Assembly: GCA_947179155.2 (NCBI GenBank)
Contig: OX359265.1
Location: 55,191,040-55,255,039 of the forward strand
From: Hedera helix
Lineage: Eukaryota; Streptophyta; Magnoliopsida; Apiales; Araliaceae
DNA length: 64,000 nucleotides
Reading direction: 5' to 3'
Shown: positions 11,950 through 21,334 of the stretch, piece after piece
Position numbering within the stretch: the stretch's first letter is position 1
Layout: every line of letters starts with the position of its first letter
Notes under the pieces: generated by a model
Database searches by the model: none
What the model was told of the DNA's origin: nothing
Seen by the model: the letters and a program-made list of their open reading frames with translations, nothing else
Translations under genes and position numbers: made by a program

Positions 11950-12490
11950 GGTATGTCCTCGCACGTGATCAATAAAGAATCAAAACAAATCAATCAATTA
12001 TTGTGAAATATATATGGAGGACACTTTTAATTACTGCATTAATTGTCAGAATTTCATAAACAAGAAGAAGCATGTACACTTGTTCATCAACAAAAACAAA
12101 CAAGGAGGTCTGACTTGGAAGAAATAAAACCAAGTCTAAGAAGATATCCTATTACATCATCCGATTTAAAATTAATTAATTATGAGCGGAGTAATCTCAC
12201 AAGTTATATATTAAATTTTTATATATTAATTATCCGATATAAGACTATATCTTCACACACGTCCTCACGCGTGGTGGTATGATTTTGAGTCAAATGCGTA
12301 AACAATTTTAATTAAATGACATAAAACATGTGTGTCACTAGACCTACACATGAGTAGTTTTTAACTCAAAATTAATTGACGAAATAGTGATTCACCATGA
12401 CTTGGGCATGTGATTAACATTGGGAGACCTTTGCTAACGGGTAGATCTGCACACACAATCAATAAAGAATCAAAACAAATCAAACGATCG
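11950..12490. repeat. Partial extra copy of block C with internal direct repeats
   Basis: The words GGACACTTTTAATTACTGCA and TTAATTGTCAGAATTTCATA near 12016-12060 match block C at 7988-8025, the very part that block C' (12660-13060) has lost. The phrase ATCAATAAAGAATCAAAACA occurs at about 11969 and again at about 12459. These pieces are rearranged remains of the duplicated flank. Confidence 0.5.
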
Positions 12491-12659
12491 ATGAACGTCA
12501 AAAAGTTGGCACGGTGATTGAATATGTTTAGTGTTTTTTCCTTTGTTTTCCACGAGGGTATATTATGTTGCTACACAAATTAACCCAATATTAATGGGTG
12601 TGATGGTGAACGTACTTGGCGCACTGTGGACCACGTAAATTATATGGCTGTACTTGAAG

Positions 12660-13060
12660 TCTCTAAGAAGTGATATATCAATCAAAATGAGTTGGAAAGA
12701 AAGGAATTAGATGATGGTAGAAGCCATGATTAAAGAATAAGTGATGCATGGTATGAAAGAAAGAAGAAAAACAACAATGATGGTATATATGTGCAGCCAT
12801 CATGATCTGCATGTTTTTGCTTTTTACATGGTCATAGATTCACGTTTTTTCTGAAATATGTCGGACACTTGGGCTAAAGCTTGAGAGAATCTTGCAATAG
12901 GAAACTTTTTCCAGTTTGTGTCGTAATTTTTTTTCTTTTATCATTTGAGGATAACGCCCTTTTGTTGTTGTTTAATTATTTTTATGTATGAGAGATTTTA
13001 ATTTATACCATGACAATTATTGAGAATCACTCAAAATCCCAATTGATTTGAGCCCTATCA
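12660..13060. repeat. Block C' (paralogue of 7785-8305)
   Basis: Same order of landmarks as block C, with a deletion of about 60 bp relative to it where GGACACTT passes directly into GGGCTAAAGCTTGAG. It closes the presumed second tandem unit. Confidence 0.75.
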
Positions 13061-13165
13061 ACTTTGTTCACGTGCATTAAATTTTTCAAAAGTACCGAAA
13101 TGAGGTAATTCAACTTGCTTATTAGGTCAATTTATACAGGTATGTACTACATTGATAATTAATTT

Positions 13166-13705
13166 ATGTGAGATGAATCGTACAATTACGCTATAAGTGG
13201 TATCAAAACACATGGTTCGATGGGCCCAAATATCAAGTTGGTTCTCTAAGGTAGAGCATTAGCAGGCCGCGTGTTACTCGCTCGGCACGGCGGAACAAAT
13301 AGAGTTGAGTCAGGTGAAGTACAAAGGAATTTTACTCAAGCATTTATCACTACGCGGTGAAGTATGATCTGAGTCCAATAGCGCCGGTTCAGGATGACTC
13401 TGAAAACTGCTCAAGGTGAAGAGTTCATAAGGAGAAAGGTTATACTCTAACGTTTGTCTCCTGCAAATATTTACTCAATTGTGACTACTCTAGCATATGA
13501 TACTTATAATGAGTATTCAAGTGAAATATGGAGATTGGTAGGATATTTCATATGAATTTACATCGAGTAAATTCAGAAGTGTAGCTGAGTTAATAACTAA
13601 TAAGTATGATGGAGTCTCAACCTAATAAATTAATTTTTTAAATAAAAAGGTGATTTAACATGATAATAAATTAATGTGGGACAAATCGTACAATTACACT
13701 ACACG
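13166..13705. repeat. Region bounded by a short direct repeat, possible degenerate non-coding element
   Basis: ATGAATCGTACAATTACGCTA near 13172 and CAAATCGTACAATTACACTA near 13682 are direct repeats about 510 bp apart. The interval is richer in GC than its surroundings and has no open frame. It may be a small non-autonomous LTR-type element, but terminal features are not clear. Confidence 0.3.
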
Positions 13706-13741
13706 TTGGAGAGGCCCTTATCCAAGCAGTTGAAGACACAT

Positions 13742-13918
13742 AAATAATTAAGAACCCAACAAAAATTATATTGATAGGTACCTCTGAAAACCATCAAATA
13801 CATAATTAAGAACCCAACAAATTGATAAGTCTAAAAACCCTCAACTCGTAATTAAGAACCCAACAAATTGACAGGTCTGAAAACCATCAACACATAATTA
13901 AGAACCCAACAAACATTA
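13742..13918. repeat. Minisatellite, about four copies of a 45-57 bp unit
   Basis: TAATTAAGAACCCAACAAA recurs near 13746, 13803, 13852 and 13898. The spacers carry variants of TTGATAGGTCTGAAAACCAT. Spacing is unequal and spacers are similar to each other, so this is a tandem repeat. Confidence 0.75.
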
Positions 13919-14248
13919 TAGCAACCATATATACATGCATATATGCATATGTGAAAATTAAAACGACACCTTCACAACCATATATGCATGCCAGGGATAA
14001 TCAACTGCTTTGCGGAGAAAGACGTTTAATAGGGACAGACAAGAATGCCCTTGTTGATTCCAATAATTCACGGGTTTTCTTACAAATCCACTCAAATATT
14101 TTTCTTAATACCAAGAAAAACTACATTAATTCATCAAACATCTTCATAACAAAAATTGAAATTTAAATTTAAAAGTTGGGATATGAACGAGGTATCACAC
14201 CTCTCAAATATGGATTTGCTCATTTCAGTCTTCCATTATTTTGCTTTT

Positions 14249-14250
<2 letters not shown>

Positions 14251-14282
<32 letters not shown>
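14251..14282. repeat. (TA)n array abutting the left end of the large MULE
   Basis: A perfect AT dinucleotide run ends exactly where the terminal inverted repeat begins (GAAAACTGATC at 14283). A similar array begins at the other end of the element (21293), so the element lies inside, or has duplicated, a TA microsatellite. Confidence 0.9.
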
Positions 14283-14286
<4 letters not shown>

Positions 14287-14766
14287 ACTGATCAACAGCA
14301 TACCCACTAAGTAGCTCACCCCACTAAGTAGCTCACTTACTTAAGTCTCGTGTCTAATTTTCTCTCTCCTCCCGCTATTGAAGTAAGCTGAAATTTTGAA
14401 CGGCTTTCTCCTCCCTCCCAGCTGCACACGTGAAACCTCTCCTCCCTCCCATCTGGTGAAACCAAAGCTCCTCCGCCTTTGACGAAACAAATTTTTTTGA
14501 TTCTCTCTCCTAATTTGAAGTCATCCATAACCCGAACACTCAATTTCTCTCTCCTCGTAGGCTAACGGTACCTAGATCAGAAAAAGGAAGAAGTTCATTC
14601 CTTCCTTTTCAGTGAGTCTGGTATGCTTATATGTTATTTGTGAGATTCGTACTTAATTTATGATTTTGTTGCAAGATTGTTGCTGTGATTTTTATATGGT
14701 TTCGTTAATTTTTTTCTGAATTGGACGAATGTCGCGGCCCGCGCCATATATGCCTTGCATATAGCG
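14283..14766 (+). repeat. Left terminal inverted repeat of the large MULE
   Basis: This matches the reverse complement of 20823-21292. It contains CT-rich leader-like sequence and differs from the right TIR by a small internal direct duplication: CCACTAAGTAGCTCAC appears twice near 14305 and 14321, once in the right TIR. It ends at GCCTTGCATATAGCG. It probably includes the transposase promoter. Confidence 0.9.
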
Positions 14767-15048
14767 CGTCCCGTGCCATACATGCAGTGTTCCTACATAT
14801 TGTAGTGTATAGCCCCCGCCAACGATGTACCTATTTTTAATAAACCCTAATTAGTTCTACTGTCGCTACTTAGATTTTCTCTGTATCCTATATGATATAG
14901 ACTCGTATATGTGTTATACCCTATATAGAAAATTTTCCTTTCAAATGCATAGCCTGTCATTGGTAAATATACTGCTTGTTTGCTATATGTCTTGGGCACT
15001 ATTTGGAATTCATCTGTGCACATATATTATTTTCAGGTTTATAAAAAA

Positions 15049-17330
15049 ATGAATGACATGAACCATGAAATAGGGAGTTGTGGGGATAATCTAGAATTTG
15101 ATTTTGAGAACATGTTCAGTTTCGATATAGAAATGGAGGGGGATGATTTTAGTACAAAGGGGTTGAATGTTAACAATGACAAAACTGTTGTCTACTATCC
15201 CCAAGTAGGTGACGAGTTTACACCTAAGCTAGGTCAACAATTTCAAACATTAGATGATGTTCACACTTTTTACAATACATATGCAATGCATGCTGGTTTT
15301 AGTGTGCGAAAGTTTACTGAGAAGAAAAGGGTGGGAAGCGCTGAGATTTGTAGGAAGGAGTATGTGTGTTATAAACAAGGAAAGGGCAAAGCATTGGCTG
15401 ATGTGGATGTAAAAAGAAAACGTGGATCTAGAAAAGAAGGTTGTAATGCAAGAATTGTAGTTGTCAAAAGACATGAGTTATACGTAGTTAGTATATTTGA
15501 GGAGGGTCATTGTCAACCCCACATAAGAGGCATCTTTTACCATCACGCCGTAATGTGTCAACTGCCCAAAAAAGTTTAAGTCAACAATTTGACATGGCGA
15601 ATATACCACAATGTCAACAATATAAATTTCTTGCAGTGCAAGCGGGAGGATATGAAAATGTTGGTTGCACGCAACGAGATTTGTATAACTTTCAAAGAGA
15701 CAAGCGCAATGAGATGAAGGGATATAATGGTGATATGTTGAATGAGTACTTGAAGTTAGAACAACAAAAGAATCATTCATTCACTTTCACAATTGACACA
15801 GACGATGAAAAAAGGATTACTCGTTGTTTTTGGGTCGATGCAACTTCTAAACGGGCGTATAGATTTTATGGTGATGTTATCATATTTGATACCACATACA
15901 ATACTAATCGTTACGGAATGATATTTGCACCACTATTTGGGGTTAATAACCATGGTCAAACTATTATATTTGCTTGTGCGTTCTTAAGTGATGAAACCAT
16001 AGATTCTTTTGTTTGGCTTTTCAAGTGTTTTTTAGAAGCAATGCCGGGTGATGCACCTAAGATGATTATCACCGATCAGGATCCGGCAATGACAAATGCC
16101 ATTTCACATATTCTTCCTAATACATTGCATAGGTATTGTAGTTGGCACATTTTGACCAAATTTTCGGAGAAAATTGACTCAGCAAAATTCAGTATTTATT
16201 ATAAAGAGTTTTCAGAATGCATTTGGAATTCAGAGACTGTGGAAGAGTTTGACACCACTTGGGTGGAGCTTGTGGAGAAAAGTGGTTTGAATGCTAATAA
16301 ATGGCTACAATCAATATATGACATCCGTTCTAAATGCGTACCCGCACATGTTAATCATGTTTTCTCAGTCGGCATGTCAAGTAGCCAACGAGCGGAGAGT
16401 TCTCATTCATTTTTAAAAAAAATTGTTTCTAAAAGAAATTCTTTGGTGAATTTTATGATTCAGTTTGGTCGGGGCCTTCAACATCAACGACATGTAGAGT
16501 TGATTTCGGATAACAAAGATTTGATTGAAAGGCCGAAAATGAAAATTTCCCATGACTTCTTATTTCAAATGGTTGACATTTATACACACTCTATATACTA
16601 TAAATTTGAAAATGAGTTATGTGAAAGCTTGAACTATAGGTTTGAACTTTTGAGGGACGATATCAACTACCATGTCTACAAGATTTTTCGAAGGAATGTC
16701 AACAAGTTTAAAGTTAGAGAAATTCGTTATGACAAATCTTTGGATTATGTAACATGCACTTGTCAAAAGTTTGAGAGTTCGGGCATCCTATGTCGGCATG
16801 TCATAGCTTACTTGAATAAGTATCATGATCTTGACAAATTGGATACAAAATACATTTTGAAGAGGTGGACAAAGACAGCAAAATCAAGTAATGTAATTGA
16901 TGATAATGGTGTACTGATAAAAGATGACAAACTATATTTACTCTTGCAAAGTCAATTGATTCAACATTCATTAGATTTGATTGATAGGGCTCTTACAAAT
17001 GAAGAAGCCACAAATGTTTTAAAAGAATGTTTAGTTAATGTGGATGAAAATATCAATCAAATTATTGGCAAGAATGGTTCAAAAAAAAACAATGAAATGG
17101 ATTGTGGTGGAAATAGTGGATCCAAGTCGGTCAACATGACTTGTACTTATGAGCATAGTTACATTGAGCCTAACCAAGTGCGATCAAAAGGGTGCGGCAA
17201 AAGGCTCAAGGGTGGCAAAGAAAGGGCTTTTGGGAAAACAAAAAACCCCAACGATAGACGTTGTCATGGATGTGGCAAAGTTGGTATGACGCACGATAAA
17301 AGAAACTGTCTGGTACTTAATAATCGGTAA
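15049..17330 (+). CDS. MULE transposase, FAR1/Jittery type, with one frameshift
   Basis: The start at 15049 (MNDMNHEIG) follows a splice-acceptor-like TATTTTCAG, so a 5' UTR intron is likely. Residues about 71-157 are a FAR1 DNA-binding domain (FYNTYAMHAGFSVRK, CRKEYVC, GCNARI, EEGHCQP). Near 15514-15520 the frame changes; from there to 17330 follow the MULE transposase core (IIFDTTYNTNRYGM, IITDQDPAM, LHRYCSWHIL), a SWIM zinc finger (CTCQKF…GILCRHV) and a C-terminal CCHC knuckle (CHGCGKVGMTHDKRNC). The two frames meet where the family is continuous, so a small indel, not an intron, separates them. The stop at 17330 overlaps a good splice donor (CG/GTAAGC); an exon at about 17420-17476 could extend the protein. 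The enzyme would cut at the TIRs in the nucleus. This copy is inactive unless the frameshift is a sequencing error. Confidence 0.88.
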
Positions 17331-17548
17331 GCAAGTATACGTATTTTAACTTTGATAATTATTTAACATAGACTTTGTTATTAGTGTTAATTTGACTTTG
17401 TTATTTCAATAAATGTAGAACTGGAGCATCAAATGATCATCCAAGTCCAAATATTGACAGTGATTCACCCACAGGTGCAACATTGAACTGCTATAACAAC
17501 ACTTGTACGTTTGTTTGCATTTTCGTACTAATATGTATTTCTTTTCAG

Positions 17549-17660
17549 AGTGGTCTTCACAAATGGTGTAATCATGAGGATGACTTGGGATGCAGAAGTT
17601 TAACCTGGAGTTCTGATGGAAGCACGTTGTTCCGTGGATACACGAATGGTGGATGCAAAA
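17549..17660 (+). pseudogene. Captured fragment similar to the last WD40 blade of RACK1
   Basis: After an acceptor-like CTTTTCAG, the plus strand encodes CRSLTWSSDGSTLFRGYTNGG, best preserved over 17591-17653. In RACK1 the last WD40 blade has the order C-TSLNWSADGSTLF-GYTDG; the DNA words CTGATGGAAGCAC and GGATACACGAATGG are what a RACK1 exon would give. Nothing else of RACK1 is present. It lies in the 3' region of the transposase gene inside the MULE. MULEs are known to pick up host gene fragments. A chance likeness to another WD40 protein is possible. Confidence 0.5.
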
Positions 17661-18010
17661 GCTTATATTGTATTTATTTCCATAGTTTTAACTTGGTCTG
17701 TCATATATATGACATCTATCTTATGTAGCTTAAAACAATGTCATCGGGAAGTTGATCTAAGTTGATGTAGTATTTGTTTGCAAACCTCTCTACTGTTATT
17801 TATATCTTAGTAGAATCTTAGCACTCAATTATCATTTCTCTCAAGTTCACTTAATGTTAGCATTTGATTCATGTGATGTTGGTTTCAGTAGTAGCGTATG
17901 GTTTATTTTTGGCTGTATGAATAAATTCAGAATGGGCTCATAAAAAAGAAATCAAAATAACAAATTGTAACCTTGCAATATATTCAAAGCTATCCAAGCC
18001 CTGCATATAC

Positions 18011-18208
18011 GGCGCGGGGGGGGGCCAATAGACGCCCATTATCGGCACGAGGAGCGCCAAGAAATATTGGATACACTGGTTATGTTGCGCGGGGCGCGCC
18101 ACAATGTGTATATATATGAAGCGGATCGCGCCAAGGCATTATTGGTCAAACTGCATGTATGGCGCGTGGCGCGCAGTGTGTAAAGAACAGTTGGCGTGGG
18201 CCGCGCCA
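18011..18208. repeat. Cluster of six GC-rich palindromic motifs (TGGCGCG-N-CGCGCCA type)
   Basis: Six related 15-17 bp words start at 18011, 18043, 18085, 18119, 18160 and 18192: for example TTGCGCGGGGCGCGCCA and TGGCGTGGGCCGCGCCA. Spacing is 32-42 bp. Several are preceded by TGCATATA or TGCATGTA. Further copies lie at the inner TIR borders (14730-14779 and about 20842-20858). In AT-rich DNA this is a marked, repeated signal lying between the transposase and the second ORF. Confidence 0.75.
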
Positions 18209-18669
18209 GTCGGCCATTTAAGAAAAAAAATATACAACAACCGATCAGTTGCCTCTTTCCATAGTAAAACAAAAACCTAACCTGCACTACCACCATCCCT
18301 TCAACTTGCGGCGACTCAAATCTTGTGGGTATCACCAACCATCAACGTAAGCTCTGCTCAGGTATCCCTCTAACCTACGGTAAAATTCCTTCAAAACTGT
18401 CATAGCAATTGTGATGTAGCAATTTTTTTCGTGACTTTCAATTTTAAAAAAATGATACATTAAGATGCATTTTGGTTGGGGCTAATTGTATTATCATATT
18501 TGAATTGCCCAATTGAGTTTGTGTTGGCTCAATTGAGGGTTGGGATTTACATTGTGTACACCATTTTCACTGATTTAGGATTAAGGGTTGCCTACCAAGT
18601 GTTTGATATTTTGTGCAAAAGAAAAATTATTGATAGTATGTCAAACCATACCTAACCTAAGTGTCCAAA

Positions 18670-19794
18670 ATGGCTCCTAAGAGGCAATGTGGTGAAAGCT
18701 CACGCTCCCGACCAACTGTTGATCAAACGAGGTTTGTTAGTACCGAGGCGGAGGAGCGTTACCATAGGGTATTGGAGAATAAGACATTTGTGTTGGAACG
18801 AGGTCTCCAGCCCGATCCTCAGTTAGATGGTGAAATGGAGGCCATGATCGCAGAACGAAATTGGGGAAAGTTCGTACGGCAGCCCAAGCCTGCCGTAATC
18901 TCTATTGTGAAGGAATTTTATGCCAACGCCATTAACCAAGTCAATTATGTGGTACAAGTAAGGGGTCAAGCAGTGCGGTTTGATAGTGTTGCCATAAACG
19001 AATATTACAATACACCTACCGATGGTGACGCCTACCAATATGAAGACTACAATTGTAATCTGGATGTTCTCATTCAAAGTTTATGCAAACCAGGAACCAC
19101 TTGGACGTTAAAGGCGAATTCCGATGAAAAAGTGAGTTTCCCGCATGCAACTCTAAGCCGTTATGGAAAGGCGTGGTACGCGTTTATATGTGTCAACTTG
19201 ATGCCAACTCGGCATCAAAACGACGTTACCAAGGAGCGCGCATTACTTTTGCATGGAATTGTGCGACAAGCCGTTGGGGTGTACAGTATTTATGGAGTGA
19301 ATATTGGATGGATCATCCAACAGTCGATGGAGAAGTTTCTACGAGGGAGTACAACTGGTGGCTTACCTCATGGTTCATTAATTACTCAGTTATGTCGACG
19401 TGCAGGGGTGCAGTGGAGTTCTTCAGAGTTAGTTCAGCAACCCATGGCTGCCATTGATCACTTCACCATTGATAAGTATAAAGCTTGGGACGGTGCAATT
19501 TCACACCCTCGTAGAGAGGGGTATATCCTAATACCACCACCCCAACAGGCAGAGGCGGAACCGCCTAATGCCGAACCAGAGGCCGAAGCTCAATTTGCTA
19601 ACATTCTACGCAGGCTACAGAGGCGGATGGATAGGCAAAACATGCGACTTGCTCAACGCCAAGAGACAATGCACGCTTATATTGTTGGTGCTTTCACAGT
19701 TATGACCACTGAGAATTCAGTCCAGTTACCAGACCCGCGTCCGTTACCTGCATACCCTCCGTCCGACATCGATGACGAAGATGATATACCCTAA
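18670..19794 (+). CDS. Transposase_32-type ORF (plant transposon accessory protein)
   Basis: An intact 374-residue ORF starts at ATG 18670 (MAPKRQCGES), chosen over the non-ATG codons upstream. The basic, serine-rich start is followed by a domain at about 35-270 with RNWGKFVRQPKPAVISIVKEF cut short here to its core words: NWGKFV, VKEFYANA, VVQVRGQAVRFDSVAIN, and KAWYAFICVNLMPTRH. These resemble the plant family known as Transposase_32 (putative plant transposon protein), a domain of unknown mechanism, not a DDE catalytic core. A proline/glutamate-rich linker, a short coiled-coil-like segment (LRRLQRRMDRQNMRLAQRQ) and an acidic tail (DIDDEDDIP) follow. It lies inside the MULE TIRs between the GC-palindrome cluster and the GRF gene. 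A DNA-binding or anti-silencing role would be speculation. Confidence 0.7.
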   Translation: MAPKRQCGESSRSRPTVDQTRFVSTEAEERYHRVLENKTFVLERGLQPDPQLDGEMEAMIAERNWGKFVRQPKPAVISIVKEFYANAINQVNYVVQVRGQAVRFDSVAINEYYNTPTDGDAYQYEDYNCNLDVLIQSLCKPGTTWTLKANSDEKVSFPHATLSRYGKAWYAFICVNLMPTRHQNDVTKERALLLHGIVRQAVGVYSIYGVNIGWIIQQSMEKFLRGSTTGGLPHGSLITQLCRRAGVQWSSSELVQQPMAAIDHFTIDKYKAWDGAISHPRREGYILIPPPQQAEAEPPNAEPEAEAQFANILRRLQRRMDRQNMRLAQRQETMHAYIVGAFTVMTTENSVQLPDPRPLPAYPPSDIDDEDDIP

Positions 19795-20205
19795 ATAGAG
19801 AATAACTTGGGGAGATCAAAGGCTGAAGAAATAGAGATATAGAGGATGTTATTCTTCTTTTTAATCCTGACGATGATATTCAATTTGATGTCGTTTATTT
19901 TAAATTCTAGCACTTGTCTATTTTGTTGTTCAGGATTGCAACAACTCAAATACTTTGCATGAATTGAGTTATTAACAATGTTTTCAGTTATTGATCTTCT
20001 ATGGATTATTTATCATATTCTATTATAATTGCTTGATTGTAAGGAAATGACACTTAGTTTTTTGCATATAAATGATTCATTCGATTGGTGTATAAAATAG
20101 GAATATAGCTTATATTGTTGACCGTGTACACTTGCGCGATAAAATCATTACATAAAACGATCAACAACCACCTCCATTACATTCAACAATTTCATTACAA
20201 CTTCA

Positions 20206-20649
20206 CTACAAAGAAAAAAAACTCAAAATCAAAGGAAAAACAAACACCCAGTATACAAATAATTTTTTCACTCTTTCATTTTCCAATTTTATCTCCTCAA
20301 TTTTTGCCATCAACTCTTGATTTTTATTTTCTACAATAGTTTTGCGATTTCTGGCATTCACAATACTAATCGTCAGGTCGTCAATTGATGTTTGCTGCTC
20401 ATGAACCTTCTTTTTCAAAACTTCAACTTCAGACTTCAAATCATTGTTTTCCCGATAAAATTGAGCAATTCTTGAGTGCGGTGACAGTGCTGGATCAATC
20501 CATTCAAACGAGTCACATGGTCTTGTTTTATAATTTGTACAACCAACAAATCGTCTCCCGGGATTTGCTTTGGTCCACGAAACCTTCACAGGTGAAAGAA
20601 CTCCACATTTGCAACTGCGGGATGATCTCCCTGAAGAATTTGTAATCAT
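20206..20649 (-). CDS. GRF-type zinc-finger protein with coiled coil and C-terminal membrane segment
   Basis: Intact 147-aa ORF on the minus strand, starting 174 bp inside the inner edge of the right TIR. Residues 13-52 are a GRF zinc finger: C13-x-C15, the NPGRRFVGC signature at 29-37, and C45-DSFEWIDP. Residues about 65-128 are a charged heptad-rich coiled coil; residues about 130-147 are hydrophobic (VYWVFVFPLILSFFSL), a probable membrane anchor. Small plant proteins with this layout are numerous and often transposon-linked; their function is largely unknown. GRF fingers in other proteins bind single-stranded nucleic acid. Its location suggests transcription from the right TIR, convergent with the other two ORFs. 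Confidence 0.8.
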   Translation of the reverse strand: MITNSSGRSSRSCKCGVLSPVKVSWTKANPGRRFVGCTNYKTRPCDSFEWIDPALSPHSRIAQFYRENNDLKSEVEVLKKKVHEQQTSIDDLTISIVNARNRKTIVENKNQELMAKIEEIKLENERVKKLFVYWVFVFPLILSFFSL

Positions 20650-20796
20650 GACAGCTTGAGAAAGACAATAAGATCAAACGATGTTTCTGTACATAATATT
20701 ACTGATAAATGATAATAAGCAGATAATCACACAACATCCATAAAGACAAAACAAAGACATATATTAGACAAAACAAAGACATATATTAGACATATA

Positions 20797-20822
20797 CAAC
20801 TCCCTATTTCATGGTTCCTGTA
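20797..20822 (-). repeat. Inner edge of the right TIR carrying the start of the transposase gene
   Basis: Positions 20797-20817 are an exact 21-bp reverse complement of 15060-15080, which lies in the first transposase codons (GAACCATGAAATAGG…). It sits directly next to the right TIR, whereas on the left almost 300 bp (14767-15059, with the presumed 5' UTR intron) separate the two. The right arm therefore lacks that interval. Confidence 0.7.
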
Positions 20823-21292
20823 CGCTATATGCAAGGCATATATGGCGTGGGCTGCGCCATTCGTCCAATTCAGAAAAAAAAATTAACGGAACCATATAAA
20901 AATCACAGCAACAATCTTGCAACAAAATCACAAATTAAGTACGAATCTCACAAATAACATATAAGCATACCAGACTCACTGAAAAGGAAGAAATGAGCTT
21001 CTTCCTTTTTCCGATCTAGGTACCGTTAGCCCACAAGGAGAGAGAAATTGAGTGTTCGGGATATGGATGACTTCAAATTAGGAGAGAGAATCAAAAAAAA
21101 TTGTTTCGTCAAAGGCGGAGGAGCTTTGGTTTCACCAGATGGGAGGGAGGAGAGGTTTCACGTGTGCAGCTGGGAGGGAAGAGAAAGCCATTCAAAATTT
21201 CAGCTTACTTCAATAGCGGGAGGAGAGAGAAAATTAGACATGAGGCTTGAGTAGGTGAGCTACTTAGTGGGGTATGCTGCTGATCAGTTCTC
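20823..21292 (-). repeat. Right terminal inverted repeat of the large MULE
   Basis: Reverse complement of 14283-14766 with few differences. It ends GCTGCTGATCAGTTCTC at 21292 and is followed at once by (TA)n. It contains a GC palindrome near its inner edge (TGGCGTGGGCTGCGCCA, about 20842) and probably the promoter of the minus-strand GRF gene. Confidence 0.9.

Positions 21293-21334
<42 letters not shown>
21293..21334. repeat. (TA)n array abutting the right end of the large MULE
   Basis: The AT dinucleotide run is interrupted once (ACAT at 21300-21303) and is the counterpart of the array at 14251-14282. Confidence 0.9.

Larger units (their letters stand above)
14283..21292 (+). mobile_element. 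Mutator-like element (MULE), about 7.0 kb, multi-gene, with long TIRs
   Basis: The ends are inverted copies: GAAAACTGATCAACAGCATA on the left and, read from the right end inwards, GAGAACTGATCAGCAGCATA. TIRs run about 484 bp (left) and 470 bp (right). The interior carries a FAR1/MULE transposase (plus), a Transposase_32-type ORF (plus), a GRF zinc-finger ORF (minus) and a cluster of GC-rich palindromes. Both ends are flanked by (TA)n, so a 9-10 bp target-site duplication cannot be told from the microsatellite. High TIR identity suggests a young insertion. The minus-strand gene starts just inside the right TIR and the transposase just inside the left TIR, so each TIR probably serves as a promoter. 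Confidence 0.9.

Noticed and set aside
13742..13918. Regularly spaced repeats considered as a CRISPR array
   Set aside because: Plant nuclear context, unequal spacing, and spacers that are similar to each other; a tandem minisatellite explains it.
18039..18338. Minus-strand open frame of 99 codons
   Set aside because: It lies antisense across the GC-palindrome array, whose repeats remove stop codons; no family resemblance.
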